NCBI GenBank assembly: GCA_030595925.1
Contig: JAUVLC010000115.1
Location: 1-7,321, forward strand
From: Clostridia bacterium
GTDB taxonomy: Bacteria > CBDUZB01 > JAGLHV01
Direction: 5' to 3'
DNA: 7,321 nucleotides
The position numbers were made by a program, and so were the translations under genes. Of this stretch, positions 7,140-7,321 are shown piece after piece. Each line of letters opens with the position of its first letter. Position 1 is the first letter of the stretch. The notes beneath the pieces were generated by a model, which was not told the DNA's origin, ran no database searches, and saw only the letters and a program-made list of their open reading frames with translations.

Positions 7140-7168
7140 ATTATATATAAAACAATAACATTTGTCAA
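7140..7168 (-). promoter_or_regulatory. Consensus sigma70-type promoter for ilvE
   Basis: On the minus strand TTGACA (7168-7163) and TATAAT (7145-7140) both match the consensus perfectly and are exactly 17 bases apart. Transcription would start near 7133 and run to ilvE, leaving a leader of about 260 bases. No other gene on this strand lies between. This is by far the strongest promoter in the window. Confidence 0.8.
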
Positions 7169-7260
7169 TGTTTTTTTGTTCTTGAGCTATTTGCGTTGTA
7201 GCACTTTTTGGTTTTTGAATTGATAAAAAACTTCCTCATTAAAAAATCGTGTTCAATTTT

Positions 7261-7321
7261 TCAATTTTTTTTCTTCCCGACACCTATTTTAATACCTTTT
7301 TCACCAATTAATTTACCAATT
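7261..7321 (-). CDS. Possible 3' end of an unidentified minus-strand gene
   Basis: A minus-strand frame enters from the window edge and ends at TGA 7263-7261, encoding IGKLIGEKGIKIGVGKKKN. The composition (Gly, Lys, Ile, charged tail) looks like a real protein C-terminus, and its stop lies about 90 bases upstream of the ilvE promoter, a sensible place for a gene end. Nineteen codons are too few to identify a family or to exclude chance. No clear terminator follows it. Confidence 0.3.
   Translation of the reverse strand, partial: IGKLIGEKGIKIGVGKKKN

Larger units (their letters stand above)
6871..7260. other. Non-coding leader and promoter region of ilvE
   Basis: About 390 bases contain no convincing gene on either strand. 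From the ilvE side they hold the ribosome binding site, an AT-rich stretch, a repeat-like segment, two inverted repeats, a weak hairpin near the 5' end of the leader (GAAAC 7126-7122 pairing with GTTTC 7106-7102), the promoter, and then AT-rich spacer with nothing recognisable (7169-7260). No T-box, SAM, FMN or other known riboswitch signature was recognised. Confidence 0.6.

Overview
The window is an AT-rich bacterial chromosome segment with densely packed genes, GTG as well as ATG starts, and strong purine-rich ribosome binding sites. The two O-antigen-ligase-type membrane proteins imply a Gram-negative cell with an outer membrane or another exported glycan. The mix of O-antigen ligase/TPR fusions, a GalT-family enzyme beside glycogen synthase, low GC and dispersed-repeat-like intergenic DNA would fit an uncultured candidate-phylum bacterium such as Omnitrophota or a relative. 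That is a guess from style only; the sequence contains no rRNA or other marker gene that fixes the taxon.

Layout. Positions 1-1221 (+) hold the C-terminal part of an O-antigen ligase/polymerase-family protein fused to TPR repeats; its 5' end lies outside the window. Positions 1211-3283 (+) hold a complete second protein of the same architecture, overlapping the first by 11 bases, so the two are probably a tandem paralogous pair in one operon. After a 134-base gap with promoter- and operator-like sequence come galT-family 3418-4416 (+) and glgA 4432-5910 (+), 15 bases apart and clearly co-transcribed. A branched-chain aminotransferase gene (ilvE) lies convergently at 5953-6870 (-). Upstream of ilvE is about 390 bases without a convincing gene. 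It holds a consensus sigma70-type promoter on the minus strand (7140-7168), two perfect inverted repeats, and what looks like a decayed dispersed repeat. The last 60 bases may be the 3' end of another minus-strand gene.

How the genes fit together. The ligase/TPR pair probably acts in surface polysaccharide or glycan transfer at the inner membrane, with the TPRs probably on the periplasmic side. GlgA makes alpha-1,4-glucan from a nucleotide-glucose donor. The adjacent GalT-family enzyme has two metal-binding Cys pairs and no visible Leloir partner, so it may handle the nucleotide-glucose pool rather than galactose. IlvE is an unrelated housekeeping amino-acid enzyme.

No clearly new biological system is visible. 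The items most worth checking are the function of the GalT-family enzyme, the His-to-Glu change in the first ligase, and the long repeat-containing leader of ilvE.
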